A stretch of DNA of 64,000 nucleotides from Entomortierella parvispora (GCA_963573315.1 OY752142.1:1860001-1924000); one strand, 5' to 3'; positions 22,619-34,379 are shown, numbered from the stretch's first letter. The notes: a model not told the origin generated them from the sequence alone. A program made the numbers and translations.

Positions 22619-23206
22619 ACTGTCAGAGTGAAGAAGAAAACCTAGTAATATAATAGTTTTTTTATTACCAATTCCTTTCGGCTTCATTTGCTGCAGTAGT
22701 GTTCAAACAAGAGCGGATAGGTTTGCAGTTATCATAGTCTCTCACTTTGAACTTCTGAGGAAAAGTCGACTTGAACATCATACAGCAATGGAAGAGAGGG
22801 GGGGTGAGGGGGTGAGGGTTACAAAAAAGACACGAGTTCGATAATCAAGCACATATCTTAGGCCATGGTTCGTGCGCAGATCAAAAGATCGATTGATCGA
22901 TTGTGTTCAAAAGACTGCATTGTGTTCATTTGTTTTGCTTTCAATTGTTTTATTGTAAAGATCTGACATAGAAAGACTGACAGAGAGATATATACACAGA
23001 GAGAAGAGTACAAATACAGGTAGAAGGACGACAAAAAAAAGTGAATGCGAAAAAACAAAAGCAAAGAAAAACGGGAAACCAAAAGAAATACAAAAAGATA
23101 AGGGGTATGGTACAAGCAGAAAACAAAAAGAAAAAAAAGTGTAAAAATGCTGCAAAGGAAAAAAAGTAGGGGGGTGGACGGCAAAGTAAGGGTATCTTTT
23201 CTTCCC
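22619..23206. other. Convergent 3' flanks of PX and CBM21 genes
   Basis: A/T-rich downstream region shared by two convergent genes. From about 23020 to 23170 there are repeated A-runs. No coding or RNA feature was seen. Confidence 0.5.
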
Positions 23207-25069
23207 TTAGCCGCGAATGCAAGGCGCTGGAGGTGAATTTGGGTAGCTAGAGTATGGGCTCGTGTAAGGACTCGAGCGCTGGCTTGGCTCGTAAAAGCAG
23301 TAGCGATCAACGAGATCAAAGTAGCTGGAGGATCCGACTGCTGGACGGTTGGACGGTGCTTGGCCAGAGGGGATCGAGATAGGCGCGGACGACAACTTTG
23401 GGGACGATCCATAAAAGCCAGAGGGGTATGATTGCGCACGCGTGGGTACCACGGGTACTGGTGAATCCAAGTCATATCCATCCCATGACTTCATGTTGTT
23501 CTTCCTGTTGGGGCTCATGGCATGTTCGATGGAAAGCTGCTCGAATCCAATATGGAAGTGCTCGGGAGGCGAAGCTGCAGAGAGGTAAGGGTTGATGAAC
23601 TTTGGCGAAGACGCGTACAAGGATTGATGATATCCAGGAGGGGACTGTACTGGTGAGATATACTCACTCGGCCGGTAAGCAGTCTTTGAAGCGGGCGTAG
23701 AGCTCCAAGACGAGGCAGAGTTGCCACCACCATAGGTGGCAGAAAGCGACGTCGAAAAGTCGTAGCGTGAATCATGCTTCTTCTTGAGCACAGGCTTGCT
23801 GTAGTCAGGCATGCGGGCGGCCAACAGGATACTGTTCATCTGTTTAGACAGGTCCGACACGGAGGGAGGCGATGATACGACGATCACACGCTTGCATTCC
23901 AGCTGGTAGTTCATTCCATTGTTGCTGTCCCAGAATTCCCGGCCAATGACTTGGTAGCGCACCGCAAAGCAGAACGTCTTCTCCACCGCCGTCTTGTCCA
24001 TGTCCAGTGGAATAACGAACGCAAATCGGTCCAGCGACGTTCCAGGGATGGACTCTGCATACTCTGCCATCACCTCTGTTTGTGTCTGCCAGAAGTCAAT
24101 CGTGAATCGCACAGAGACATGCTTGTGGAAAGCAATGTTGTGGATCAACACTGTGCCGCGGAGCGACGTTTGGTCCTCTGATAATTTAACATCCTCAACC
24201 TTGAGGGGGCTCGCGCCAGCATCAATGTTGCCAGGCTGGAAGGCTCTTGGAGCCACGGCTGTCCAGTTCAGCAGCGTCAGCTTGATGTCGCTGGTCGCGC
24301 CAGAATCTTGTCGGCAGTCAATGATGGTCTCGCGTTCGGCGACACAGGAGGGCGTCTCCCCCTGGAGGAAGAGGCGGACTTGCTCCAGCTGAGTGTTGAA
24401 GTGAACAAACTTTGGACTGCATAGTGGTGAAGGAGAAGTGTGGGAGCGAATAGAGGACGGCCTGCAGAGGGCCATTGGGGTTGAGTTGTTGGTGCTGGGG
24501 CTTGAAGTGGCCAAAGGACTCTTCATCGCTGATTTGACAGGAAGACCGTTCTTGAGGAGCAATTGGCTGCTTGGTTTACGCATTGGGCTGGTGACGGTGA
24601 TGCGGGGCAAAAAAGAGTATTCTGGGTATTGTGCGTTGATGCTCGACTTGGTATTGGGGGCGAGAGAGAGGGGCGACGACGATGAGGATGTTTCACGAAG
24701 AGACTTTGGTGCAACAGGGGCTGAGGAGATGGTGGTGGTGGCAAGGAGTTCGAGGTCGGTGAGAGTGGTCGTGGAGCTTGAGCTGCGCCTGTGTGTGTTT
24801 GGACTCTGGTGGTTAGGTGGGACAGTCGCAGGCTCAGAGGAAGACAAGGGTGTGTCAACGGCTGGGAGAGTGTCCAGCGCTGTTGGGGTGGGAGAGGTGG
24901 GAAGGGAAGAAGGCTTTGCCACAGAAGGAGATCGTCGCAGGGAGAGGGTGACTCTTTTGTTGGTGGGGGCTAGTGCGTGAGGGATGGCCCTGAAGACAAC
25001 ACGGTCAGGGCTAGAGAGGACCAAGGGTTGGGGAGTCGAGTCTGCGGGGGTAGAGGAGGAGAGAGACAT
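23207..25069 (-). CDS. CBM21 protein, glycogen-targeting subunit of protein phosphatase 1
   Basis: Brings type 1 protein phosphatase to glycogen or related polymers (Gac1/PPP1R3 family). Single exon of 620 residues from MSLSSSTPADS. The N-terminal 200 residues are Ser/Thr/Pro-rich. An RVxF-type PP1-docking motif KFVHF lies near residue 220, followed by EQVRLF. A CBM21 carbohydrate-binding module covers about 255-395, with ISFHKHV-like strands (IAFHKHVSVRFTID), a Trp in FWQTQTEV and the conserved EFWDSNNGMNYQLEC. The remainder is Ser/Tyr/Pro-rich tail. The frame is open upstream to 25579, but that part is a translation of a pyrimidine-rich leader, so the first ATG followed by normal composition (25069) is chosen. 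Glycogen metabolism is the expected role. Confidence 0.9.
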   Translation of the reverse strand: MSLSSSTPADSTPQPLVLSSPDRVVFRAIPHALAPTNKRVTLSLRRSPSVAKPSSLPTSPTPTALDTLPAVDTPLSSSEPATVPPNHQSPNTHRRSSSSTTTLTDLELLATTTISSAPVAPKSLRETSSSSSPLSLAPNTKSSINAQYPEYSFLPRITVTSPMRKPSSQLLLKNGLPVKSAMKSPLATSSPSTNNSTPMALCRPSSIRSHTSPSPLCSPKFVHFNTQLEQVRLFLQGETPSCVAERETIIDCRQDSGATSDIKLTLLNWTAVAPRAFQPGNIDAGASPLKVEDVKLSEDQTSLRGTVLIHNIAFHKHVSVRFTIDFWQTQTEVMAEYAESIPGTSLDRFAFVIPLDMDKTAVEKTFCFAVRYQVIGREFWDSNNGMNYQLECKRVIVVSSPPSVSDLSKQMNSILLAARMPDYSKPVLKKKHDSRYDFSTSLSATYGGGNSASSWSSTPASKTAYRPSEYISPVQSPPGYHQSLYASSPKFINPYLSAASPPEHFHIGFEQLSIEHAMSPNRKNNMKSWDGYDLDSPVPVVPTRAQSYPSGFYGSSPKLSSAPISIPSGQAPSNRPAVGSSSYFDLVDRYCFYEPSQRSSPYTSPYSSYPNSPPAPCIRG

Positions 25070-25443
25070 TGAGCGCGTTACAGGTCGAAGGTTGAGTAGG
25101 CGCGCGCAAATGGAGAGAGAAAGAAGTGTTGGTGAGGAAGGAAGAGATCTGGATCTGGACGGTGTTGAGAAAGAAGAGGCGGAAAAGGTGATGAGAAAGG
25201 AGGGAAGGGAAAGAAAGGGAAAGGAAGGGAGGGAAGAGGGAGAGGAAGAGAAGCAGGGAAGACGAGGGAAGAATAAAGAAAAAGAAGAGACACCAGAGAA
25301 AGCAAGCAAGGAGAGAGTGGACGGAATAGAAAAGAGGGGTCGCGGCAAGAGAGAAACAGGAATCGGTGGAGGAGTGAGGACGAGAGAAGGGTGGGTGAGA
25401 ATAGCAACAAGAGGACAAGAGGAGAAGAGGACATGAAGTGGAA

Positions 25444-25480
25444 GGAGGAGGAGGAGGAGGAGGAGGAGGAGGAGGAGGAG
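25444..25480. repeat. (GGA)12 trinucleotide tract
   Basis: About twelve perfect GGA units, in the leader or promoter of the CBM21 gene (TCC on its sense strand). Confidence 0.9.
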
Positions 25481-25566
25481 AAAGAGTGAAGGGAAATAAA
25501 AATAGGGGAGACGAAGGAGGTAGGGGGGGAGAAGGCAGGGGTCAAAGAGATAAGAGGGCAGGAGGA

Positions 25567-25620
25567 AACACACACACACACAGAAAGAGAGAGAGACAGA
25601 GAGAAAGAGAGAGAGAGAGA
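25567..25620. repeat. (CA)n followed by (GA)n tract
   Basis: A CA run of eight units is followed by imperfect GA repeats. Confidence 0.85.
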
Positions 25621-26971
25621 AAAGAGGTTAGTCCTTGTCCGTTCACCACAGCTTTCAGCATCAAGGAAGAGCAAGAAGGAAAGAACAAGAAGCAGCAGCC
25701 AACAGCCAACCAACCAACCAGCCACAGAATCGACCAAGGGTGGATCCTCGTGTTTGGATTCGTGCTTCTGCTTGGTGTAGGCTGAGTCAAGTGCTTGCGT
25801 GATTGCTTACCTGGAAAGGGAGAGGATATCGGCGGACTGATAGGCAGGCAGGCAGACAGGCAGACAGACGGATTCACACACACACAGCGACACGCAGAGA
25901 CAGAGACAGACAGAGAGAGAGAGAAGGTCGTTCTGTGAGGAAGAAAGAGTTGAAGAAAAGAAAAGAGGACACAAAAGTCGTCAGCGACGCTTCTTTGTCA
26001 TTGTGGTCATAAACAGAGCCGCAGAGACGCAAAGATTGTGGGGGTTGTCGCAGCAGGACGGCACAGAGGTGTGCGCCATTCGAGTGGAGGTGGCGATAGA
26101 ACGGAGAGATAAGACCGTGCATGGAGGTACTGAAAAATCAACCGCGATCGGCCCTTGAATGGTCCGCTGCTACTGTTTTGACTTTTTTTTTTTTTTATCT
26201 TTCTTTTTTATTCCCTTTCCCTTCACACCTTCCTTACGCGAGACAGTAAACACAGTGCCTCCACTGCGATCGTGAGAAGGATCGTTGGATGGTTGGGGGG
26301 AAAAAGTGGACGGGATGGGATGCAAGGGGGTTCCTGCTGTTGTTGTTTGCTGCAGTTGGGTAGACAAACTGAACAAACACTCGGTCAAGTCAAGGGACAG
26401 GATGGGATGGAGAGCAAGCCAGGAACGAGCTGTGGGGATGTTGGGGGGAAAGAAAGAAAAAAAAATGGGCACGGACTGCCTGGGCCGCTGGTTGAATCAC
26501 AAGAAGGAGACCTTCACCCCATCCTTTGGGTGGATCGTGCGTAAGAGCAAGCGAAAAAAAGAACGAACGAAAAAGAAAAGGGCGGGGAAGGAAAAAAGCA
26601 CATAAACACTCATCATCGTACAAACACCCAAACAAATAAACAAACTGCGGTCTTGCACCACACACAAGAGGCAGCTTGTCCGCCATGTTGCCCTTTTGGC
26701 CAGCTCGCTCGCAACAACAGACTCTGTTTTTTTGGAACCCTTCTCCTTCTCTCCACAATCAAGGTTGACAAGCACACCGAGGCCGAGATCGGAGCATCAT
26801 CATCATCACTCTACTCGCTGCCCCTCTTTTTTTTATCTTTTGTATTTGATTGATAACGCCCAGCAAGGATATGACCGCATTGACCAGAAAAAACAGTAGT
26901 TAAGGGATGAAAGATTGCAAAAGGAACGGTTTGCATCCCCGATAACGGTCGTATCTGAAAGGGCCTGTTTT

Positions 26972-27017
26972 CAAGGTCAAAGGATGTCTGTTTGCAAGGT
27001 CAAACGATGTCTGAGTG
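26972..27017. repeat. Two tandem 23-bp units
   Basis: CAAGGTCAAAGGATGTCTG plus TTTG is followed directly by CAAGGTCAAACGATGTCTG plus AGTG. The copies differ at only a few positions. Confidence 0.75.
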
Positions 27018-28974
27018 CATGTCCGAGAATTTGGTTCTTGAACCAATCGGACAAGACTCGTCCCCAAGTTGGGCACAGCAGGTGCAAAATGAAAGGTTGA
27101 GAAGAAGCAGGCGAGTTGCCTGCAGATATAGCTTTGGCCTTACCTGTGCCAAGATGATGAAAAGTGAGAAAAGAGATCTGTTTTAGCTGTGAGAGCGTGA
27201 GGAACGTGAGGAATATGACGAGAAAGGGGAAAGGGTGGAGCGGGAGAGTTATGTGGAGGATAGAGGAGGCAGGCGTTGAAGGCGAGTAGGAGAAGACACG
27301 CAGAGGAGAGGAGGAAGGAGGAAGAGGAGTGAGTGGGAGGAAGAAAGAGAGAGATAGACGAAACTGGGAAGGAAAGAAAAGGAAAGGGAGATAACAATGT
27401 GGAGAAGACCTCTTCCATAAAAAAAAAAAAAAAACAATTTTCCAGAATCGCCTCGACCGCTCTCAACCCGCTCGACCCGCTAAGCTACGCTGGCCATTGT
27501 TCTTGGTTGCATTCCTTGGTCTCACTCTGGTGCAATGGCCTCGGCTAATATCCGCACTCTCCCGCCCTATCACCTGCTGTCAACCGCTTTGGCAATCAGA
27601 GACCCAATTGCTGCCTCTTTATCTCTCCTTGAATTGGCTCCTATCTCATCCAGACCGCGCCACTCCCCATCTGCCCTGGGCGGTAGTTCAATTTTTTCAT
27701 TTTCATTTTCTCTTCAGACTTGCATCTTGTCTTTGAGATCAGGTGTGTAGCTCCGATCGAAGAGAGGTGGCAGTGGCGAGAGCTTGAGCTTGAGAGAAAG
27801 ACGTTGACGACTATCTCATCTCTACCCTCCACTCAAACTTTTAGGGGCGAAGAGGCATCTTTGTAGCTGTCGATTACCCTTTGAATTGCCAGATCTCCGT
27901 TTCGAGTCAGTTGGGCTAGGCAAAGAAAACTCAAAACAGATGAAATGCAAAAAAAAAAAAAAAATGCAACGGATGATGGAATTCCTTGGTATCATGTCGT
28001 GAGATAGTCCATGTATCTTCGTCAACTTATCTCCCTTGTGTTGGCTCACAAAAAAAATGCATGATCTCCCCACCCCAGAACAAAAAGACAAGCACAGACC
28101 AATTGCCATGCAGAAGGGTGGGCAGCCACATTCACTTTTTTCTCAGGAAATATTCGATACGGAGTACCGTAGACATTGTAGATTCTCAATCATGCATGAT
28201 AGAGGTTGGCCAAAGATTTGTCATTTCAAACCTCTCCGTCCATCACATGTATCGATAAATTCCTTTCCCAGGGTAAACACTTGGACAAAACAGAGGCACA
28301 GCCTTCTTGTTCTCATCATCCAGCTTGTCTAGCGGCAGGTGCCCCCGTAGGGTGTGCAGTGAAGGAACTGAGACCAAGACCTTCAAAATCGCGGTTGGGA
28401 CCAGAAAAGTTGATGGCGACAATGGGTCATTTGAGACAAAAGAGGGAATAACCGGACGAGCGGAGACACATTTTTGGTTGATGGGTGCAATTTTATCGCA
28501 ACAGAGTGATTGAAATGTATCAGAGTCTGTGGGGAAGAACACTTGGTATGAGTGGGATCCAAGCCTACCAACCAGAAGTCGACTCTCTTCTCGACTTCCA
28601 TCAAAGAGGAGATAACAAGATCTTTAGCTATAAACTTGGCTTGGATCCTTGGACATGTGTATCAGAGTTGGTCGGAGATGGGTGTGAACCCTACTCAGGA
28701 ACCCAGCTGAAATCCTGTCCAGTCACGATGCAGAAGGTCAATGTTCGATGGGTCGGTTGGTTTTTGTTGCTCGACGCCTTGTCCAACTCCCAATCCCCGC
28801 TCCAACTCGAACGTGACACAGATCCGGTCGTTTGCTCGTCTGTCTCTTTTTCTGTTGCTATCAAGTCGACATTATCAATATCCCTGAATGATAACGTGTT
28901 CTTCTCCTTGTTTTGGCTTAATTGATGGCAAACAAAGGGTCTCTGCGTCATTGACATTTGCTCTTTCAGCTTCT

Positions 28975-30035
28975 TTATTTGTTATTAGTGCACCGCTTCT
29001 CAAAAACCAAGAGGTAGTTATTGGACGGCATGTCAATGACCTTCTCAAGTCGCAATCCGGTCTCTTTCTCTGCACCTATAGCCTCGATCGCCTCCATATC
29101 TCGAACACCCCAAGACGGATCTCTACCGCGAAGAGTTTGATCAAACTAGAAGAACGGGGAGGATGTGGTTACATTATTGGATCTCGAAAGAAAGCATGCT
29201 GCGCCGTGACAGCAATTGCGTTTCAAATATCAGTCTTGAACCATGTGGATGCCTGCGAAAGAGAACATAAAAGTAGCAGAAAGAGGAGAAGAAGGGCAGG
29301 GGCTTACCTCACGGTTACTTTCAGTGTTGAATTGTCCATTCTTTTTGAAAGGTCCATAGATGATCAGATGGCCTCCCGGCGACAGGACCTTGCCGGCACC
29401 GCGGACTATGGACTCTCCTACAACCCAAGGCGAAATATGAAAGACATTGGTCGTCATCACCAAGTCATAGCACCCAACAATCCCATCAGTGGAACCGACG
29501 GCACCCTCCTCACGACCCGCCTCAAGGACAGTTTCCCAGTGCGCCGCATTCGTGGCATCCAACTCCAGAGGACGCTTGATATGATGGCCATTTTGATTCA
29601 AGTCTTGCGAGTAGGCTTCAATACTCGGAAGTAAACCAACGTCATATTCTGTTGGTTGAAATACAACATGGGGGTAATGGCTTGAGAAATGCTGTGTATG
29701 TTGACCAGATCCTGACCCGACCTCGAGTACTAACAAAATTATTTGGATCATCCGAAAGTCAGAAACAATAAAACGTATGCCGGTAAAACCGAATGCTTAT
29801 CAGCGTATGGGGCGGACGGGCAACATAAAGGAAAGAAAAAAAGCAATTCACCTAAACGACTCTGGGCAAGGTACGGTTTCAATTGATCCAAGATCACGTC
29901 CTTGTTCCGATCAGCAGCGGCAAAAAAGACCTTGCGATCAACCTGGACATATTCACTCATGTTTTGCTGAAAGTTGATTCCTTGATGGTTGTGCTCTGTG
30001 GTTTGCGATGGTGCGGACTCTAGGGTGAAGTTCAT
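28975..30035 (-). CDS. METTL26-like (DUF938) SAM-dependent methyltransferase
   Basis: Predicted S-adenosylmethionine-dependent methyltransferase of the DUF938/METTL26 family, whose natural substrate is not established. Three exons (29852-30035, 29308-29729, 28975-29145; introns 122 and 162 nt) give 258 residues. The core starts with AAADRNKDVILDQLKPYL. Motif I is LEVGSGSGQH (63-72), then LMTTNVFHISPW, then LIIYGPFKKNGQFNTESN. The last exon carries the family signature RDPSWGVRDME and ends DMPSNNYLLVFEK. The start at 30035 is chosen over an upstream in-frame ATG because the family normally begins near VFFAAADRN. It is divergent from SYF2 with about 400 bp between. Confidence 0.93.
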
Positions 30036-30437
30036 GGTTGCGTAAGGGTCGGGGAAGTATGGTGCAGGCAGAAGGATGGTTGTTCGAGGATGAAAGAGCA
30101 ACAAAATGCAAGTCTCTCCGGGCCTTATTATTTTGACCGTTGTTTGGTCGAGAGGCGACCTTTCTCCGTGATTGAAGAGTAGGACAAACAAGGGGGCTTG
30201 CAAGCTAAAACACGTCTCGCACTAACCTGGGTCCTTGCGGACAAGCAGCAGTGAGGAAGGCATCCAAGAACAAGGGGGAAAAGAAGTGTTCGTTTTGAAA
30301 AGACAAGGGCGATGGTGTCCGTAATAAGGTGGCGCAGCGCATTTTTCCCGTGACGTGCCTTTTTTGTGACCCTGTCTGTGGAGTGCAAGACAAAAAGACA
30401 TGCAATTGGTCTGATCATCAACCCACAAATCGTAATA
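30036..30437. promoter_or_regulatory. Shared divergent promoter, METTL26-like and SYF2
   Basis: The 402 bp between the two ATGs must hold both promoters. No TATA box was seen on either strand. Confidence 0.55.
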
Positions 30438-31648
30438 ATGCCGCCTAAGAGAACATCCAAGAAGAGCAAGGCAGCAGCCAGCGTCCCAGAAGAGGAGGTT
30501 GTTGAAGTAGCAACAGCAACCACGACAACTACGACAACGACGACGACAACAACAGCAATCACCGCGATCGATACCATAACCACATCTGATGTGCCAAACC
30601 AAGAAGACCGGTCAAAGGCGCCAAAAAAGACAACTCTGAAGAGAAAGGCCAAGGATGGTCCAGAAGAAGAACCTGCATCAAAGAGCAGTGACCAGGAGAT
30701 GCAGGCTACCGGAAAATCACCGGTGACTTCAAAAAGCGCCGATGCTCCATTGACCATGGCAGAGAGGATGCAAAAATTGAAAGGGCTTCGCCAACAAATG
30801 GTATAGACTTCACGATCCCGAAGATTTTAGTGGAACTATGATTAGGCTAATGTGCACAACATGATCTAACGTATATTCCTTGATACTATTCCTGTGACCT
30901 AGAATGCATCCAAGCAGGCAAATCGAGCGGATCTTATGACTGAGCATCAAAAGTCAAAGACAAATCCACGCGACGAGCTCAAGCGGGAAAAGGCGCGTCA
31001 GGAAGCTGAAAAGTTGATGGAGAAGCGCGATTTAGAGGAAGCCGGTGAAGACTATGAGCGTTCTCAATTCTGGGGATACTCTGCAGAGAGCGTGGAGAGA
31101 TGGAACGAGAAACAGGAGGCTAAGAAGAACAGGATGGACAACAAATTCACAGGTAAAGAAATGGTTTGATCTATCAAACAAGCCACCTTCACTGAAACTG
31201 ATAATCGACTTGGAATCTATTTACCAACAAAACCACAATTCCATTTCTAGATTGGGACCAAGTTAACCACAAAAAGTACCTCAAGCAGGTTGGAGAACTC
31301 AAACCAAACTTGGCTGCGTACAATGCCAAGAAAGAGGCAGCCATGCACACAAATGAGGATGGTGAACTCGTGGTGTCTGCCGACTCTGGATTCTATCGTG
31401 ACGCCAACTCTGTCGAATTCCTTTCGGACGCAAAACCAAACGCTCTGGCGATTGATCGATTGGCAGCCGATGTCGCCAAGCAAATTGATGCTCGCACCCG
31501 ATTCTCGAAACGCAGGGCACACAAGGAGGATGCTGACGTTAACTATATCAATGACGCCAACCAAAAGTTCAACCAGAAGATTGCAAGGTTCTATGACAAG
31601 TACACCAAAGAAATCCGAGACAACTTTGAACGTGGAACCAACACTTAG
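30438..31648 (+). CDS. SYF2: Pre-mRNA-splicing factor SYF2
   Basis: Component of the NineTeen/Prp19-associated complex in the spliceosome. Three exons (30438-30800, 30903-31152, 31251-31648; introns 102 and 98 nt) give 336 residues. The N-terminal third is a disordered Lys/Glu/Thr region with a run of about twelve Thr. The conserved part includes NPRDELKREKARQEAEKL, YSAESVERWNEKQE, then DWDQVNHKKYLKQV, and the C-terminal NQKFNQKIARFYDKYTKEI that defines the family. The start is the ATG before PPKRTSKKSK. The upstream in-frame ATG at 30366 would add an unconserved leader. Confidence 0.95.
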
Positions 31649-32171
31649 AAAGGGGTCACCATGCCACTTGAACTGTACAATATATTTCATTTCCTCACTG
31701 AAGAGTATGATGTGGAGAAGGGACTAAAATCCTTCATCGATTTGACCACCATTGGACCGAGGCGCAACATCACGTGATAATCTCAAATTCGCGCGCATGA
31801 CAACCGTAATCTCTGTGATCTCTGAGTCCCCACTTCACTCTTTTTTTTTTTTTTTTCATTCCATTGCAACGCGTCAGAGGTAAATTTACAACCAAGGCTG
31901 GTCTGTCTAGTTCCTCCCAAGACTTGACTTGATTCTACGAAATGGATGACAACAGAAGAATGGATTCCACATTATTCTACCTCGACTGCAAAACTAATTA
32001 CCTTGTTTTGTTTGTTTGGGGTATTTTGGTCTGTAGTAGAGCTCGCCCCTCTGTTGTCGACACTTTTAGACCCATTGTTTCAAGAACGGGTCTCACGGAA
32101 TTACTTGAATTCATTCACAGCATAGGGCGAGTGGGGTCAGGAATAGGACAGCAGGAGAAAGAAGGGTGAAC
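31649..32171. other. Intergenic region between SYF2 and HP1-like gene
   Basis: SYF2 3' flank, a 17-nt T-run near 31841-31857, and the upstream region of the chromodomain gene. No supported gene. Confidence 0.5.
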
Positions 32172-33197
32172 ATGACGGCAGTCAAGAAGGAACCCATGGA
32201 TAGCAGCAATGTCGGAGGTCAGGGCTCTAGCAAAGACGTTAAAATGGAGAGCATGGAATCTGGTGGCCCTTTTGCTCAAGGAAATGACGACGATATGGAG
32301 GACGAAGGCGAGGATGTCTTTGAGGTAGAGAGGGTGGTGGGGCACTCTGTTGATCCCATAACAAAAAATATGAGGTACTTTATCAAATGGAAGGGCTACA
32401 CTATACAGGATAACACTTGGGAGCCCGAGCAAGCCGTTTTCGCCCACAGCCTTATCAGCGAATACTGGGACCGATATGTGAAAGGAGGTGGAAAGAAATC
32501 TGATTTCGAAGGCAGGGATCCACCTCCACCATCGAGGAAAGCGGTGTCAAAGATCCCCAAGGCAGGACAGAGCAAATCTACAGGACTCGATTTTCTCTTT
32601 CAGGATATGGTCTCATCCAGTGGCGCTGCTTCCCAAGTAAAAGAGCAGACTTTGACTTCGTCTATAACATCCACGACGCCAATAACTGTACCAAGGGTCG
32701 TGCCGTCTGTTACGCAATCCGGTGTCGCGCCTGCTGTTGTATCTACTCCTGCCAGTGCTCCTACTGCCGCCCCAACAGTTGCGTCTACAACCACACTCGC
32801 AGCCACACCCAGCCCTGCCCCAACCAGCACACGTACGATCACCAATGACGGCACCACCAATGCCAGCACTGGGGGGAAACATTCTAGCCCGAGCGATACT
32901 TCACGCACCACGAATCCTATCAAAAAAGCGAGGACCACGAGCCCAACTCCAACAAGTCTTCCGAAGACATGGACCTCAGATCAAGAACCGTACAAGCCTC
33001 CGTTGGATTTGCCTTCTTGGGAGGAGCTGGTGAAACAGGTTGATTCTGTGGAGAGCAGGGATGGGGTATTAATTGTCCACCTTTTATGGTACAATGGAAG
33101 ACGATCGGAGCATACGAATATGGTTGTTAGGAAGAAGTGCCCAGTGAAGTTGGTCGAGTTTTACGAATCCATGCTTCAATTTACCCAAGAGTCTTGA
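32172..33197 (+). CDS. HP1-like chromodomain protein (chromo + chromoshadow)
   Basis: Heterochromatin protein that binds methylated histone H3K9 and dimerises (HP1/Swi6 family). Single exon of 341 residues. An acidic N-terminus leads into a chromodomain at about 48-105 (FEVERVVGHSVD, YFIKWKGYTIQDNTWEPE), retaining the aromatic-cage positions in the first strand and the WKGY motif. A Thr/Pro/Ala-rich hinge of about 160 residues ends with a basic IKKARTTS. A chromoshadow domain at about 268-337 carries LPSWEELVKQVDSVE and LLWYNGRRSEHTNMVV. The chromo-hinge-shadow order is diagnostic. The long simple hinge is unusual but common in fungal members. The neighbouring sirtuin gene at 48-50 kb is a possible functional partner in silencing. 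Confidence 0.93.
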   Translation: MTAVKKEPMDSSNVGGQGSSKDVKMESMESGGPFAQGNDDDMEDEGEDVFEVERVVGHSVDPITKNMRYFIKWKGYTIQDNTWEPEQAVFAHSLISEYWDRYVKGGGKKSDFEGRDPPPPSRKAVSKIPKAGQSKSTGLDFLFQDMVSSSGAASQVKEQTLTSSITSTTPITVPRVVPSVTQSGVAPAVVSTPASAPTAAPTVASTTTLAATPSPAPTSTRTITNDGTTNASTGGKHSSPSDTSRTTNPIKKARTTSPTPTSLPKTWTSDQEPYKPPLDLPSWEELVKQVDSVESRDGVLIVHLLWYNGRRSEHTNMVVRKKCPVKLVEFYESMLQFTQES

Positions 33198-34379
33198 TTG
33201 ACATACTGGCACTTTTTGTTCTTCTTGTTGTATTTCTATCAACCTCTTACTTATCTTTTTCAGACAGCGACCTACACATACGCTTGCAATTTGCAATGTA
33301 CTTTATCCTTTCGCGCGCGACACAAGGCAATAAACCGGCGTCAGCGTCCCCATTGTACCACTTTCATATCTTTGCACGCGACAGAAAGGCAGAAAGCTTG
33401 ACTGGAGCCAACGCAGTCACATTTTTTTTTGTTCGTTGCATGATGGATGTGGGAGATGCTTCTTACATTCAACCACCCTTCCCGTTCGCACAAACGCACG
33501 CATTACCAGCTCGGTCAAAAAGAGAAAAGGAAGACCAACGCTTGGTTGACCAACTTAGTCACTGTTACAGTAAGTTCTCCTTATCCGTACCTTTGCGTGT
33601 ATCTTTTAATCGAACCTACAAACTGGCAGTGTCCCGCGCAAGTTGCCCCTCTTTTCACGGGTTTGGATATTGCTACAGTATATAGCAGCAGATAGGCCCT
33701 TGTCTTATTGCGCTGTTCAAGCGTCGCTCTTTGGCTTTATCTGCTCACCCAAGAGTCGGTGATAGAGCGTGGTTCTGTCAAAATTCCGCCAAAGTGGAGG
33801 GGAATTGCGATGGTCAATACTGGTCATCAGGTGGAGCGCTTGATTGTCTACTTGAGGCATGTTCATTGTCTCTCGATTGTGAAGAGTTTGACAAGCAAAG
33901 CTTAGGAATCGAGATTTGAAAAAGCGGGTTGGGTCACAAAAAAAAAAAGGCGGTGATAGAGAAGGAGAAGAGCGCTGCATCAAACAGCATTGGAGTGAAG
34001 AGCAGTGAGCAAACTCTCGCGAAATAGATGGTGCGCCATTAACCTTACAGGATGAGATATTAACCCAGCACTTCCTTTCTTCAACAGAAAAATCAAAAAG
34101 AGTTCAATAATACGCCTTTTGCAAGCAAAACGGATCGACAAACAACACCCCCCCGCCTCTCGATCAGCAGTTGCCTTTTCACCTCTTCTACAAAATCCTC
34201 CTTTCCATTCTTTTCCTTCTCTTCTCTTATTTTCTTTCTCCAATTGCACAAATTCCTGACATACTCACCTCTCCTTGAAAAAAAAAAAATCCCACCCCTC
34301 CTGCGCCTCCCTTCTCTCAAGGTCTCGGCAGTCAAAGAAAAAGTTTTCCTCTACTTTAGTGATCTGCATCCAGAAACCC
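33198..34379. other. Intergenic region, no supported gene
   Basis: About 1.2 kb of 3' flank of the chromodomain gene and leader of the Gln-rich gene. The last 200 bp are pyrimidine-rich with an A-run at 34280-34289. Small frames show no protein features. Confidence 0.45.

Larger units (their letters stand above)
25070..28974. other. Long gene-poor, microsatellite-rich region
   Basis: About 3.9 kb. The first part is the purine-rich leader of the CBM21 gene (GGA, CA and GA tracts). From 26100 to 28974 I found no coding exon with family resemblance on either strand. Open frames are short and low in complexity. It contains a T-run (26182-26195), A-runs (27420-27435, 27948-27964) and a 23-bp direct repeat. 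A non-coding RNA or fast-evolving gene cannot be excluded. Confidence 0.4.

Noticed and set aside
24438-24980. 180-codon plus-strand frame inside the CBM21 gene
   Set aside because: Antisense shadow of the Ser/Pro-rich coding frame; composition dictated by the opposite strand.
25070-25579. N-terminal extension of the CBM21 protein giving 790 residues
   Set aside because: The added 170 residues are a translation of TCC, CT and T-rich leader repeats. Normal protein composition begins at ATG 25069.
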